From CAVQGZ01 sp963714455 (GTDB lineage Bacteria; Actinomycetota; Actinomycetes; Jiangellales; Jiangellaceae), in contig CAVQON010000004.1 of the NCBI GenBank assembly GCA_963714455.1, positions 1 through 64,000 on the forward strand: DNA of 64,000 nucleotides. Direction: 5' to 3'. Below, piece by piece: positions 8,258 through 19,371 of the stretch (the stretch's first letter is position 1; every line of letters starts with the position of its first letter). The position numbers were made by a program, and so were the translations under genes. Under the pieces are notes generated by a model, which was given only the letters and a program-made list of their open reading frames with translations, did no database searches and was not told the DNA's origin.

Positions 8258-9208
8258 TCACGCGCTGACCGCGCGGCCCGCGGCCGGGGTCCATCCGTAG
8301 GAGCGGAGGCTCGCGGTGAGCACCTCGTCCCACGGGGTGGGCCGCAGCCCGAAGGTCGCCTCGGCGGCTTGCGACTCCATTACGAACGGGCGGTCGAACT
8401 GGTAGCTCGTCTCTTGCAGCTCGCGCATCACCGGGTTCACGATGCCGAGCGCGCGAAGCAACGCCTGCGGCAGAGCGCGGACCGAGACCATGTCGACGCC
8501 GGCGACCCTCGCCAGGTCGCCGATGGCCTCGCGCTGGGTGCGTGCCGGGTTGGAGGGCACGTGCCAGGCCCTGCCCCAGGCGCGCTCGTCTCGCGCCGCA
8601 GTGACGAGCAGGCGAGCCACGTCGTCGGTGAAGGTCCACGAGTGCGGCTGGTCGGGGTCACCGAGCACGGAGACCCCTCGTCCGGCGAGCAGTCGCGGGA
8701 CGACGCGTTCGCCCAGGTGGCTCTGTGCGCCCGGACCCACGTAGTCGGATCCGCGCACCTCCGTCATGCGCAGTCGGCCGGCCTCGTGCGCTGCGAGTGC
8801 GTCGGCGTACATGCGGGCACGCACCCGGCCCTTGTGCCCGGTGGCAGCCAGGGGCAGATCCTCAGTCATCGGGCCGTCGACCGGGCCGTACCCGTACAGG
8901 TTCGAGACGGTCGCGAGCACGGCGCCGGTGCGCTCGGCGGCGGCGAGCAAGGCTGCAGCGATCGGCGGCCAGTCCGTGGGCCAGCGGTGGTAGGCGGGGT
9001 TCGCGCAGTTGTAGAGGGCCGTGGCGTCGGTGGCCGCGTCCAGCAGCCGCGCGGCGTCAGTCGCGTCGAGGCCGCGACGCTCGATGGCCGGGTGCTCCGG
9101 CCCGCGCCCGGACCGCGAGACGAGGACGACGCGCTCGCCGCTCTCGGCCAGCCGCCGAGCCGTAGCCGAGCCGATCGGGCCGGCGCCGACGACGAGGTGG
9201 TGGGTCAT
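8258..9208 (-). CDS. NAD(P)-dependent epimerase/dehydratase (extended SDR-like)
   Basis: A 316-aa Rossmann-fold protein opening with HHLVVGAGPIGSATARRLAES (G-x-G-x-x-G dinucleotide site, residues 7-12) and carrying the extended-SDR catalytic region VSNLYGYGPVDGPM, with Y-G-Y in place of the usual Y-x-x-x-K context. The substrate is unknown; NAD-binding sugar or aldehyde reductases are the closest reading. The start ATG at 9208 has an AGGAG-like site (CAGGAG) upstream. It is transcribed divergently from a TetR gene, with three copies of one palindrome between them, so it is very likely the repressed target. Confidence 0.85.
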   Translation of the reverse strand: MTHHLVVGAGPIGSATARRLAESGERVVLVSRSGRGPEHPAIERRGLDATDAARLLDAATDATALYNCANPAYHRWPTDWPPIAAALLAAAERTGAVLATVSNLYGYGPVDGPMTEDLPLAATGHKGRVRARMYADALAAHEAGRLRMTEVRGSDYVGPGAQSHLGERVVPRLLAGRGVSVLGDPDQPHSWTFTDDVARLLVTAARDERAWGRAWHVPSNPARTQREAIGDLARVAGVDMVSVRALPQALLRALGIVNPVMRELQETSYQFDRPFVMESQAAEATFGLRPTPWDEVLTASLRSYGWTPAAGRAVSA

Positions 9209-9241
9209 GGCAGGCTCCTGGGGGTGACGGGTGATCTATAG

Positions 9242-9324
9242 AGAGAGCGGTGCTCTCTGTTCCTATCGTGCGCCTGCTCTGGCCTCGTGTCAAGAGCGCC
9301 GCTCATGTTCAAGAGCGGCGCTCT
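9242..9324. promoter_or_regulatory. Three TetR-type operators between the epimerase and tetR genes
   Basis: Three palindromes share the form AGAGC-N3-GCTCT: 9242-9258 (AGAGAGC GGT GCTCTCT), 9293-9305 (AGAGC GCC GCTCA) and 9312-9324 (AGAGC GGC GCTCT). Centres lie at about 9250, 9299 and 9318. Short palindromes repeated in a divergent intergenic region next to a TetR gene are the usual layout for an autoregulated repressor. The consensus is read from the sequence; binding is inferred. Confidence 0.75.
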
Positions 9325-9344
9325 GCATCTGCCATGATGGAGGG

Positions 9345-10085
9345 ATGACCGCTGTGAGCGCGCCGTCGCGCAGCCAGGGTGTGCGCGAGCGCGCCCGGCT
9401 GGCCATGACTGCCGAGATCATGGAGACCGCGCGTGCTCACCTGGCCGCGGACGGCGCCGCCGCGTTGTCCCTTCGGGCCATCGCCCGCGAGCTCGGCATG
9501 TCGTCCTCGGCGGTGTACCGGTACGTCGCGAGCCGCGACGACCTGCTGACCGCCTTGATCGTCGAGGCCTACGACTCGCTCGGCGCGTTCGTCGAGGACG
9601 CCGAGTCCGACCAGCCGCGCGCCGACTACGCCGGGCGCTTTCGGGCCGTTGCCCGAGCGGTGCGACGGTGGGCGGTGGAGAACGAGCACGAGTACGCGCT
9701 CGTCTACGGCTCACCCGTACCCGGGTACCAAGCGCCCCAGGCGACTGTCGGGCCGGCGACGCGCGTGCCGACCCTTCTGATCACGATCATCCTCGACGCC
9801 CTCGCGGCGGGATGGGTGCCCGACGACCTGATCGACCTGCCCGATCAGGTCGAGGCCTGCCTCGGGCCGGTGCGCGACTCCTTCCGCCGCCACGGCGTCG
9901 AGGTCCCGGCCGACCTCGTGGCGCGGGGGCTGATGGCGTGGACCTACCTGTTCGGGGCGGTGTCGTTCGACCTCTTCGGCCATCGGCATGACGTGATCAC
10001 CGATGAGCGAGCCGTCAGCAACCCGTTCTTCGAGCACGAGGTCGACCGGCTGGTCCGGCTCGTGGGGTTCGAGGTGGGGTGCTGA
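9345..10085 (+). CDS. TetR/AcrR-family transcriptional regulator (WHG-type C-terminal domain)
   Basis: A 246-aa repressor. Residues about 20-70 form the DNA-binding domain with helix-turn-helix LSLRAIARELGMSSSAVYRY. The C-terminal ligand domain has YALVYGSPVPGYQAP, characteristic of the TetR WHG-type effector domain. ATG 9345 is preceded by GGAGGG. It most likely controls the divergent epimerase gene and itself through the AGAGC-N3-GCTCT sites. The downstream DUF1648 gene starts 1 nt past its stop and is probably co-transcribed. The ligand is unknown. Confidence 0.92.
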   Translation: MTAVSAPSRSQGVRERARLAMTAEIMETARAHLAADGAAALSLRAIARELGMSSSAVYRYVASRDDLLTALIVEAYDSLGAFVEDAESDQPRADYAGRFRAVARAVRRWAVENEHEYALVYGSPVPGYQAPQATVGPATRVPTLLITIILDALAAGWVPDDLIDLPDQVEACLGPVRDSFRRHGVEVPADLVARGLMAWTYLFGAVSFDLFGHRHDVITDERAVSNPFFEHEVDRLVRLVGFEVGC

Positions 10086-10086
10086 C

Positions 10087-11070
10087 GTGGCCCGCGGATG
10101 GATCGAGCACGACCCGCCCAGCCGTACGCGAGTGGTCGGCGGCCTGCTCGCAGCCGCCCTGGCGCTCGCGGCGCTCGTCCTGGGTGCCTGGTGGCTGGCG
10201 CAGGTCTGGGCGAGCGACCTGCCCGACCCCCTCGCCATCCACTGGGGGGCCGACGGGCAGGCGGACGGTACGGCGACCCTCGACGGCACCGTCCGGGTCA
10301 CCACCGGGCTGGGCATCGCTGGAGTCGCAGTGCTGCTCGTCGCCGGCCTCGCCATGATCCCTCGCCCACGGCTGCTGCGGGGCACCATGACCGGCCTGGC
10401 GGCGCTGGGCGCCCTCGCGCCGGCGTCCCTGCTGCTCACGCTGCTCCCCAACCGCGGTGAGCCCACCTGGGAGACGGCGCGAATCTCGGGCTGGTACCTG
10501 TCGCTGGCGATCCTCGTCCCGGTGGCCATGGCCGTGCTCACGTGGTTCGTTGCCGCCCGCCCGCCGCGCACGAGCACCCTGGGCCCCACCATCCCCGTCG
10601 GCGCGCCTGTCGCGGTGGGTCGTGAGCCGGTGCGCGAGACCCAGACCGTGTGGTGGCTGCTCGGTGTGGCGGCGGCGGTTCTGGTCGGTGTCGCTGCCCT
10701 CAGTGCCGTGACCGACCCCTCGGTGCTGGGCATCGGGATGCTGCTCTCGTTGCTCGTGATCTGGCTCTCGGTCTACCGCTACGAGGTGGACGACGACGCC
10801 GTGACCGTCACTTTCGGACCCGTCGGCCCACTGCGTCGTGTCGTGCCCGTCAGCGAGATCGAGGGCGCCTCCGTCGTGACGGTGCGTCCGGGCGACTGGG
10901 GAGGCTGGGGCTACCGCACCGACGGCAGCAGCTGGGCTGTGGTGCTGCGCTCGGGTGAGGGGGCCCGCGTGGCGCTGGCGGGCAACCGGTCGCTGACGTT
11001 GTCGAGCACGGACGCCGAGGCAATCGTGGCGCGCACGAACGCCGCCGTCACGCGCTGCTGGCAGCGCTGA
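10087..11070 (+). CDS. DUF1648-domain integral membrane protein
   Basis: A 327-aa polytopic membrane protein. Helices are evident at about 18-37, 77-97, 107-122, 140-160 and a pair near 205-245. The loop after helix 1, DLPDPLAIHWGADGQADG, is the DUF1648 signature. A soluble C-terminal third resembles a PH-like domain (YEVDDDAVTVTFGPVGPLRRV). The function is unknown; such proteins sometimes accompany transport or stress regulators. GTG 10087 follows the tetR stop almost directly, so an operon is likely. It converges with a small membrane ORF. Confidence 0.8.
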   Translation: MARGWIEHDPPSRTRVVGGLLAAALALAALVLGAWWLAQVWASDLPDPLAIHWGADGQADGTATLDGTVRVTTGLGIAGVAVLLVAGLAMIPRPRLLRGTMTGLAALGALAPASLLLTLLPNRGEPTWETARISGWYLSLAILVPVAMAVLTWFVAARPPRTSTLGPTIPVGAPVAVGREPVRETQTVWWLLGVAAAVLVGVAALSAVTDPSVLGIGMLLSLLVIWLSVYRYEVDDDAVTVTFGPVGPLRRVVPVSEIEGASVVTVRPGDWGGWGYRTDGSSWAVVLRSGEGARVALAGNRSLTLSSTDAEAIVARTNAAVTRCWQR

Positions 11071-11080
11071 GCCGGCCCTG

Positions 11081-11215
11081 TCAGCCGCGCAGCCCGCCGA
11101 CGACCGACGAGACGATCGGGATGAGCAGAGGTGCGGCAGCCAGCAGCATGCCCAGGGCGATCACCAGGGCAAGCAGTCGGTAGCGGGTGCGGGGCCCGCC
11201 CGTCGCGTCACGCAT
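11081..11215 (-). CDS. Small single-pass membrane protein, hypothetical
   Basis: A 44-aa frame starting at ATG 11215 (GTG 11227 is possible). It has a basic N-terminus (GGPRTRYR) followed by a strongly hydrophobic segment (LLALVIALGMLLAAAPLLIP) and a short Gly-rich tail. Composition fits a real small membrane peptide and there is no competing gene in the gap. The same frame is open far upstream only because it runs antisense to glgP. No family was recognised. Confidence 0.5.
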   Translation of the reverse strand: MRDATGGPRTRYRLLALVIALGMLLAAAPLLIPIVSSVVGGLRG

Positions 11216-11323
11216 GTTCGCCAGCACGCGGTCCAGGGTAGGTGACCGGCCGACGGACCACGAGCAGAGAACTGCGGGTGTTGTGCGCGCGGCGCCGGGT
11301 GTCTGGCCGTACGTTTTGCCGTC

Positions 11324-13798
11324 ATGACGTCGACCGCTCCCGCGTCCGGTCAGGCCCACCTCGGCGACCCGGACGCCTTTGCCCGCGAGTTTCTCGACCG
11401 GCTGCGATTCGGCCAGGGTGTCGACCTGGCGCGGGCCACCCCCAACGACTGCTACATGGCGTTGGCGCGCACCGTGCGACAGGCCCTGATGGCCCGCTGG
11501 ATCGAGACCCTCAACGTCCAGATGGGCCAGCAGGCCAAGTTCGTCGGCTACCTCTCCGCGGAGTACCTGCTCGGACGTCAGCTCGACAACGCCCTGCTGA
11601 CCTCCGACCTCGAAGAGACGGCGCGCACGGCGCTGGCGTCGCTGGGCCTCGACCTGGACGAGCTGCGCGAGCTCGAGGTCGAGCCGGGGCTCGGCAACGG
11701 CGGCCTCGGCCGGCTCGCCGCATGCTTCATCGACTCCTTGGCCACGCTGAAGATCCCGGCCGTCGGCTACGGCATCCGATACGAGTACGGCATCTTCCGC
11801 CAGGAGTTCGCCGAGGACGGCCGGCAGGTCGAGCGGCCTGACGCGTGGCTCACCTTGGGCAACCCGTGGGAGTTCCCGCACCCGGAGATGGCCAAGACCG
11901 TGGGGTTCGGCGGGCACGTCGAGACGGTCACCGACGCCGACGGCCGGAAGCGTCGGCACTGGGTGCCCGAGGACGAGGTGCTCGGCATCCCCTACAACTA
12001 CATGGTGCCGGGGTACGAGAGCGGGACGGTCAACACCCTGCGGCTCTGGAGCGCCAAGGCGCCGCATGGCTTCGACCTCAAGATCTTCAACACCGGTGAC
12101 TACGACGCCGCGGTGACCGCCCAGAACCGCGCGGAGAACATCTCCAAGGTGCTCTACCCCGAGGACTCCACGCCGCAGGGCAAGCGGCTGCGGCTGCAGC
12201 AGCAGTACTTCTTCGTCGCCTGCTCCATCCGGGACTTCTTCGACCTGCTGCCCGAAGGCACGCCGGTGGAGGCTCTTCCTCAGCGAGTCATCTTCCAGCT
12301 CAACGACACCCACCCGGTGATCGGCATCGCTGAGCTGATGCGCATCCTCGTCGACGAGCGAGGCCTGGACTGGGACGACGCCTGGGGCATCACCCAGAAG
12401 TGCTTCGCCTACACCTGTCACACCCTGCTGCCGGAGGCCTTGGAGATCTGGCCGGTCTCTCTGATCGAGAGTCTCTTGCCGCGGCACATGGAGATCATCT
12501 ACAAGATCAACGAGAGGTTCCTTGCCGAGCTGCGCGCGGCATACCCGGGTGACGAGTGGCGCATCCGGCGCATGTCGATCATCCAGGAGCACCCGGAGCG
12601 GTCCGTGCGCATGGCGTACCTGGCGTCGGTGGCGGCGTCCCGGGTCAACGGGGTGGCCGAGCTGCAGAGCCAGCTGTTGCGCGAGAAGGTGCTGCGCGAC
12701 TTCGCAGAGTTCTACCCCGACAAGTTCACGAACGTCACCAACGGCGTCACACCGCGGCGCTTCATGAAGCTGGCGAACCCGCGGCTGTCCGACCTGATCA
12801 CCGAGAGCATCGGTGACGGATGGGTGAACGACCTCACCCAGCTCGCCCGGCTGGAGCCCCTGGCCGACGACGCCGGCTTCCGCGAGGCTTTCGCCGCGGT
12901 CAAGCTCGCCAACAAGGGACGCATCACCGAGGTGCTGGCCAAGCGTGACGACATCGTCGTCTCACCGGACACGATGTTCGACGTGATGGTGAAGCGGCTG
13001 CACGAGTACAAGCGGCAGACCCTCAAGCTGCTGCACGTCGTCTCGCTCCACCAGCGCCTTCGCTCGGGAGAGCTCGACCCCACCGACCTGGTGCCGCGCA
13101 CCGTGGTGTTCGGCGCCAAGGCCGCGCCCGGGTACCAGATGGCCAAGGAGATCATCGCGGCCATCAACGGCGTCGCCCAGGTGCTCAACGACGACCCAGC
13201 CGTCGACGGCCGCCTCACCATGGTCTTCCCGGCCAACTACAACGTCACGCTGGCCGAGCGGCTCATCCCGGCGGCGGACCTCTCCGAGCAGATCTCGATG
13301 GCCGGCAAGGAGGCGTCCGGCACCGGCAACATGAAGTTCGCTCTCAACGGCGCCCTGACGATCGGCACCCTGGACGGGGCGAACGTCGAGATTCTCGAGC
13401 TGGTGGGCCACGAGCACTTCTTCTTGTTCGGGCTGGACGAGAAGCAGGTGACCGAGACGCTGGAGCGCGGCTACAAGCCGGGTGCCTACTACGAGAGCGA
13501 CCCGTTGCTGCGCCAGGCGCTCGACGCCCTCGGGTCCGGGCAGTACTCCGGCGGCGACACGTCCGCCTTCGGCAACGTCGTCGACGCGCTCCTCAACCAC
13601 GATCCCTTCTTGGTGCTCGCCGACTTCGGCGCCTACCTCCAAGCCCAGGACCGTGCCGAGCAGGCCTACCGCGACACCGACGGCTGGACGCGGTCGGCGA
13701 TCCTCAACGTCGCCCGCACAGGGTTCTTCTCCTCCGACCGGTCGATGCACGACTACCTCGACCGCATCTGGCACGCCCACCCCGTCGACATCCCGTAG
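11324..13798 (+). CDS. glgP: Glycogen/starch/alpha-glucan phosphorylase
   Basis: An 824-aa cytoplasmic PLP enzyme that releases glucose-1-phosphate from glycogen. Family blocks run the full length: EYLLGRQLDNALL, PGLGNGGLGRLAACFIDSLA, YGIRYEYGIFRQ, NDTHPVIGIAELMRI, and the PLP site EASGTGNMKFALNG with the cofactor lysine at about 670. This is the full-length GT35 type typical of GlgP, not the short trehalose/maltose variant. TACGTT at 11310-11315 lies 8 nt before the ATG, suggesting a leaderless mRNA. It ends 6 bp from the convergent MFS gene. Confidence 0.96.
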   Translation: MTSTAPASGQAHLGDPDAFAREFLDRLRFGQGVDLARATPNDCYMALARTVRQALMARWIETLNVQMGQQAKFVGYLSAEYLLGRQLDNALLTSDLEETARTALASLGLDLDELRELEVEPGLGNGGLGRLAACFIDSLATLKIPAVGYGIRYEYGIFRQEFAEDGRQVERPDAWLTLGNPWEFPHPEMAKTVGFGGHVETVTDADGRKRRHWVPEDEVLGIPYNYMVPGYESGTVNTLRLWSAKAPHGFDLKIFNTGDYDAAVTAQNRAENISKVLYPEDSTPQGKRLRLQQQYFFVACSIRDFFDLLPEGTPVEALPQRVIFQLNDTHPVIGIAELMRILVDERGLDWDDAWGITQKCFAYTCHTLLPEALEIWPVSLIESLLPRHMEIIYKINERFLAELRAAYPGDEWRIRRMSIIQEHPERSVRMAYLASVAASRVNGVAELQSQLLREKVLRDFAEFYPDKFTNVTNGVTPRRFMKLANPRLSDLITESIGDGWVNDLTQLARLEPLADDAGFREAFAAVKLANKGRITEVLAKRDDIVVSPDTMFDVMVKRLHEYKRQTLKLLHVVSLHQRLRSGELDPTDLVPRTVVFGAKAAPGYQMAKEIIAAINGVAQVLNDDPAVDGRLTMVFPANYNVTLAERLIPAADLSEQISMAGKEASGTGNMKFALNGALTIGTLDGANVEILELVGHEHFFLFGLDEKQVTETLERGYKPGAYYESDPLLRQALDALGSGQYSGGDTSAFGNVVDALLNHDPFLVLADFGAYLQAQDRAEQAYRDTDGWTRSAILNVARTGFFSSDRSMHDYLDRIWHAHPVDIP

Positions 13799-13804
13799 CG
13801 GCCC

Positions 13805-15409
13805 CTACGGTCGAGGGGCGCGCTCCTGGGCGAGGTTGGCCACGGCTGCGGCGGCTGCGGTGTGCCCTGCGACGAAGGTCGTGAAGTCGAGGCGTGAGAC
13901 GACGAAGGTGCGAAGTGAGCCCTGCGCGGTGATCGTGGCGGTGCGGGGGACGTGGCGCAGCAGCGCGATCTCGCCGAACCCGCTGCCCGGGTCGAGCACG
14001 GCGACCTGGTGCCCGTCGCGTCGCACCACGGCCTGGCCGTCCATGACCACGTGGAAGTCGCTGCCCGGCTCGCCTTGAACCATGACGTCCTCGCCGTCGG
14101 CGTAGACCCTCTCGGTGCCCACGGCAGCCAGGTGGTCCACCGTGGCGACCGGCAGCGTGCACAGCGCCTCGCAGGCCCGCAGCGCCACCGCTCGCTCGTC
14201 AGGGATGAGACCGGCGTCGGTGCGTCGCGCCCAGCTCGTGTAGCGCGCGACGAGCACGACGAGCATCACGCCGGTGACGGCCAGCGCGAGCTCCACCCCG
14301 ACCGCGGGAACAGCTGCCCCGGCCACCAGCGACCCGACCGTGACACCGGAGACGATCACCACCTCCAGGGCGGCGAACGCGCGCCCCAGCATTCCGGGCG
14401 GCATGGTCCGGGCCACGAGCGTGAACACGCCCACGTCGAGAAGCGCGTTGCCGATTCCGATCACGACGAGCCCCAGGAAGCCCACCGTCGGAACCGTCAG
14501 CACCCCGACGGCCACCATCGGCACCCCCCACAGAGCCACGCCACTGGCTAGGGCACGGGTGATGCGGGTCGACGTGACCACCGCGGCTGCCGCTGTGCTG
14601 CCGACGAGGCCACCCACACCGAGCATGGCGGTGAGCCAGCCCACGCCAGGATCACCCTGGTCGAACACGTCGACCGCCAGGACGACGACGCTGACGAGCA
14701 GGACGCCACGGGCGAAAGTCTGGGCGCCGACCAGCACGATGATCGGCCGGTGCCGGTCGAGCGCGCGTATGCCGCTGGCCAGCTCGCGGAAGGCGCTCGT
14801 CAGGGTCATCGCCCCGCCGATGTTGACGGAGGGGGCGACGTCGCGGATGAGCCCCACGGCCGTGGCCGAACCGGCGACAAGAACCGCGGCGACGACCAGG
14901 GTGACCGGCGGCGGACCGAGTACCAGGAGCAGCCCCGCGAGCAGCGGGCCGACCAGCGTCCCCGCGCTCTCGGCGAACGACGAGGCGGCGTTCGCGGCCG
15001 TCAGCTGAGCGGGGGTGGTGGCAACGTGCGGGAGCAGGGCGCCATTCATGGGCCGGTGCGTGCTGAAGAGCAGGGACGCGACCCCACCGGCCAGCAGCCC
15101 GGCGAGCGCCAGGTCGGCAACGAGCAAGCCCGCCGCCAGGGCGAGCAGCGCCGCCCGGGCAGCCAGCACCGCCTTCAGCCAGGTCTCGCGACGGCCTCGG
15201 TCCGACCAGCCGATCACCACGGGAGCGACGACCAGCGCCGGTACGGCACGGACGACCGCGAAGCCGGCGACCAGTGCGGGGCCACCGACGTCGTAGGCAA
15301 CCACCAGCAGCACGACCAGGGCTGCTGTCTCGGCGACCACGGACAAGCCCCAGGCGAGCACGACCCAGCGCAGGCTGGGGACGGCCAGCACGGCGCGGAG
15401 CCGGTTCAT
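13805..15409 (-). CDS. MFS transporter fused to a C-terminal cyclic-nucleotide-binding domain
   Basis: A 534-aa protein. Residues 1-395 form about twelve hydrophobic helices of a major facilitator (enterobactin-exporter-like MFS_3 type). Residues about 410-525 are a cNMP-binding domain: GERVYADGEDVMVQGEPG, DFHVVMDGQAVV, GSGFGEIALLRHVPRTATI, in which G-E-I-A-L-L-x-x-x-P-R-x-A is the phosphate-binding cassette. The last strand reads LRTFVVSRLDFTTFV. The layout implies transport gated by, or signalling through, a cyclic nucleotide. The substrate is unknown. It sits between glgP and the dnaK operon, transcribed away from dnaK. Confidence 0.88.
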   Translation of the reverse strand: MNRLRAVLAVPSLRWVVLAWGLSVVAETAALVVLLVVAYDVGGPALVAGFAVVRAVPALVVAPVVIGWSDRGRRETWLKAVLAARAALLALAAGLLVADLALAGLLAGGVASLLFSTHRPMNGALLPHVATTPAQLTAANAASSFAESAGTLVGPLLAGLLLVLGPPPVTLVVAAVLVAGSATAVGLIRDVAPSVNIGGAMTLTSAFRELASGIRALDRHRPIIVLVGAQTFARGVLLVSVVVLAVDVFDQGDPGVGWLTAMLGVGGLVGSTAAAAVVTSTRITRALASGVALWGVPMVAVGVLTVPTVGFLGLVVIGIGNALLDVGVFTLVARTMPPGMLGRAFAALEVVIVSGVTVGSLVAGAAVPAVGVELALAVTGVMLVVLVARYTSWARRTDAGLIPDERAVALRACEALCTLPVATVDHLAAVGTERVYADGEDVMVQGEPGSDFHVVMDGQAVVRRDGHQVAVLDPGSGFGEIALLRHVPRTATITAQGSLRTFVVSRLDFTTFVAGHTAAAAAVANLAQERAPRP

Positions 15410-15529
15410 GTCGGGCCGCCCAGTCGGCGCCGCGTCCGCCGTGCGGGACGAGATGGGGCCGTCGGCATCCGGCAGAGCCTGCCCTACTCAGTACTCGAAA
15501 CGATTGGGAACAATCCCCCGCTCACCTAA

Positions 15530-15550
15530 GTTGAGTTGATTAGACTCAAG
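15530..15550. promoter_or_regulatory. HAIR operator for HspR upstream of dnaK
   Basis: The sequence TTGAGT-N7-ACTCAAG (15531-15550) matches the HspR-associated inverted repeat consensus CTTGAGT-N7-ACTCAAG, with one mismatch at the first base. It lies 54 bp upstream of the dnaK start and the encoded repressor HspR is fourth in the operon. A second small palindrome (GATTG-GGAA-CAATC) lies about 30 bp further upstream. Confidence 0.9.
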
Positions 15551-15603
15551 TAAACGGCGGACGTCCCGCCACGTGTCACCACGACCTACAGAAGGAGAAC
15601 CAC

Positions 15604-17468
<1,865 letters not shown>

Positions 17469-17472
<4 letters not shown>

Positions 17473-18122
17473 CCGATCAAGGCGACCCGCGCGACCCGCG
17501 CGACCCGGACGCGCCGGACTCCGGTCCGGTCATCCGGGACCGGCGCAAGATCGACCCGGTCACCGGCCAGATCCGGGACCTGGGGCCTCGCCCCAGCGCC
17601 CCCGGGTCTGGCCCGGCCGGGCCAGCGTCCGCCGGTGCGGGAGCAGGCGCCGACACTCCCGCTGATCCCGCGGCCGACCAGCTCGCACGCGAGCTGGAGG
17701 ATGTGCGGGTCAAGGAGGCGGCGCTGGTCGACGACCTCAAGCGAGTGCAGGCGGAGTACGTCAACTACCGCCGCCGAGTCGACCGCGACCGTGACGTGTC
17801 ACGTGAGATGGCCGTCGCCGGTGTGCTGGAGACGTTGCTGCCGGTGCTGGACGACATCGGACGGGCCCGTGACCACGGTGACCTGGACGGTGCGTTCAAG
17901 ACCGTGGCCGAGAACCTCGAAGCCACCGTCACCCGACTCGGGCTGACCAGGTACGGGCAGGCTGGCGACGAGTTCGACCCGGCTGTCCACGAGGCGCTCA
18001 TGCACGAGATGAGCGATGACGTGAGCGTGCCCACGTGCACGCAGATCCTCTTCCCGGGTTACCGGGTGGGGGAGCGGATTCTGCGCGCGGCCCGGGTGGC
18101 CGTCGCGGAGCCGAACAGCTGA
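17469..18122 (+). CDS. grpE: Nucleotide exchange factor GrpE
   Basis: A 217-aa partner of DnaK that promotes ADP release. The N-terminus (1-75) is a disordered Pro/Gly/Ala-rich extension. A coiled coil follows (LARELEDVRVKEAALVDDLKRV), then FNY-like VNYRRR and the beta-domain ending DPAVHEALMHEMSDD and VGERILRAARVAV. GTG 17469 overlaps the dnaK stop (GTGA), giving coupled translation. Confidence 0.96.
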
Positions 18123-18156
18123 GCAACGAGAACAAGCGGAAGGAGGTGCGGACACA

Positions 18157-19371
18157 GTGAGCGTCCAGGACTGGGTCGAGAAGGACTACTACAAAGAGCT
18201 CGGGGTCGAGAAGACCGCGACGGCCGAGGAGATCAAGAAGTCGTACCGCAAGCTGGCGCGTGATCTGCACCCCGACCGCAACAAGGACAACCACGCGGCC
18301 GAGGAGCGGTTCAAGGCTGTCTCCGAGGCCTACGACGTGCTGTCTGACAAGAAGAAGCGCGCCGAGTACGACGAGACGCGTGACCTGTTCACCTCGGGCC
18401 GGGCGGGCGGAAGCCCGTTCGGGTTCCCGGGTGGTGCGGGCGGCGGCGGTGCGGGCGGGCCGGGCGGAGTTCCGTTCGACCTGTCCGACCTCTTCGGGCA
18501 GGGCGGTGCCGGCGGTGCCGGCGGGGGCGGTGTCGGCGACCTGTTCGGCACCATCTTCAACAGCCGTGGCGGGTCCGCCGGCCGCGCGCCGGGCACCGGT
18601 CCGCGCCGTGGGGCCGACGTGGAGTCCGAGGTCACCCTCGGTTTCCGCGAGGCCGTCGACGGGGTCACCGTCCCGCTGCGCATGACCAGCGGCGCCGCCT
18701 GCGACGCCTGTCGGGGCACGGGCGCCAAGGCGGGCACCGTCCCGCGGGTGTGCCCGAGCTGTGAGGGCACCGGCCAGGTGTCGCGCAGCGCCGGGCGGTT
18801 CGGTATCGCCGAGCCGTGCCGGGAGTGCCGAGGACGCGGCCTGGTCGTGGACGACCCCTGCCCGTCCTGCAATGGCTCGGGTCGCGGGCAGAAGACCCGC
18901 ACGATGAGCGTGCGCATCCCGGCCGGGGTGCGTGACGGGCAGCGCATCAAGATCAAGGGCAAGGGCGCACCGGGTGAGCGGGGCGGGTCGGCCGGCGACC
19001 TGTACGTCGTCGTGCACGTCACGCCCGACCAGGTGTTCGGACGCTCCGGGGACAACCTCACCGTCACCGTCCCGGTGACCTTCACCGAGGCGGCGCTGGG
19101 CACCGAGATCGAGGTGCCGACGATCACCGGTTCGACCGTGCGGCTCAAGCTGCCGGCCGGCACGCCCAACGGGCGCGTCATGCGGGTGCGCGGCAAGGGG
19201 TCGACCCGCAAGGACGGTACCAAGGGTGACCTGCTGGTCACCATCGAGGTGCAGGTTCCCCAACGCCTGGACGGCAAGGCCAAGGAAGCCCTCGAGGCGT
19301 TCGCGGACGCCACCGCTGGTGACGACGTGCGCGCCGATCTGCTGCGCCGGGCCGCCGGGAGTGCCCGGTGA
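18157..19371 (+). CDS. dnaJ: Chaperone protein DnaJ (type I Hsp40)
   Basis: A 404-aa co-chaperone. The J-domain (about 10-75) has DLHPDRNKDN with the essential HPD. A Gly/Phe-rich linker (85-145) follows. The zinc-binding domain (about 180-245) has four C-x-x-C-x-G-x-G motifs (CDACRGTG, CPSCEGTG, CRECRGRG, CPSCNGSG). Two C-terminal substrate domains complete it. GTG 18157 has AAGGAGG upstream. The stop overlaps hspR. This is the DnaJ of the DnaK operon; actinobacteria often carry a second dnaJ with hrcA elsewhere. Confidence 0.97.
   Translation: MSVQDWVEKDYYKELGVEKTATAEEIKKSYRKLARDLHPDRNKDNHAAEERFKAVSEAYDVLSDKKKRAEYDETRDLFTSGRAGGSPFGFPGGAGGGGAGGPGGVPFDLSDLFGQGGAGGAGGGGVGDLFGTIFNSRGGSAGRAPGTGPRRGADVESEVTLGFREAVDGVTVPLRMTSGAACDACRGTGAKAGTVPRVCPSCEGTGQVSRSAGRFGIAEPCRECRGRGLVVDDPCPSCNGSGRGQKTRTMSVRIPAGVRDGQRIKIKGKGAPGERGGSAGDLYVVVHVTPDQVFGRSGDNLTVTVPVTFTEAALGTEIEVPTITGSTVRLKLPAGTPNGRVMRVRGKGSTRKDGTKGDLLVTIEVQVPQRLDGKAKEALEAFADATAGDDVRADLLRRAAGSAR

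Noticed and set aside
11081..12592. 503-codon minus-strand frame opposite glgP
   Set aside because: Only its last 44 codons (11081-11215) look like a protein; the rest is antisense to glgP.
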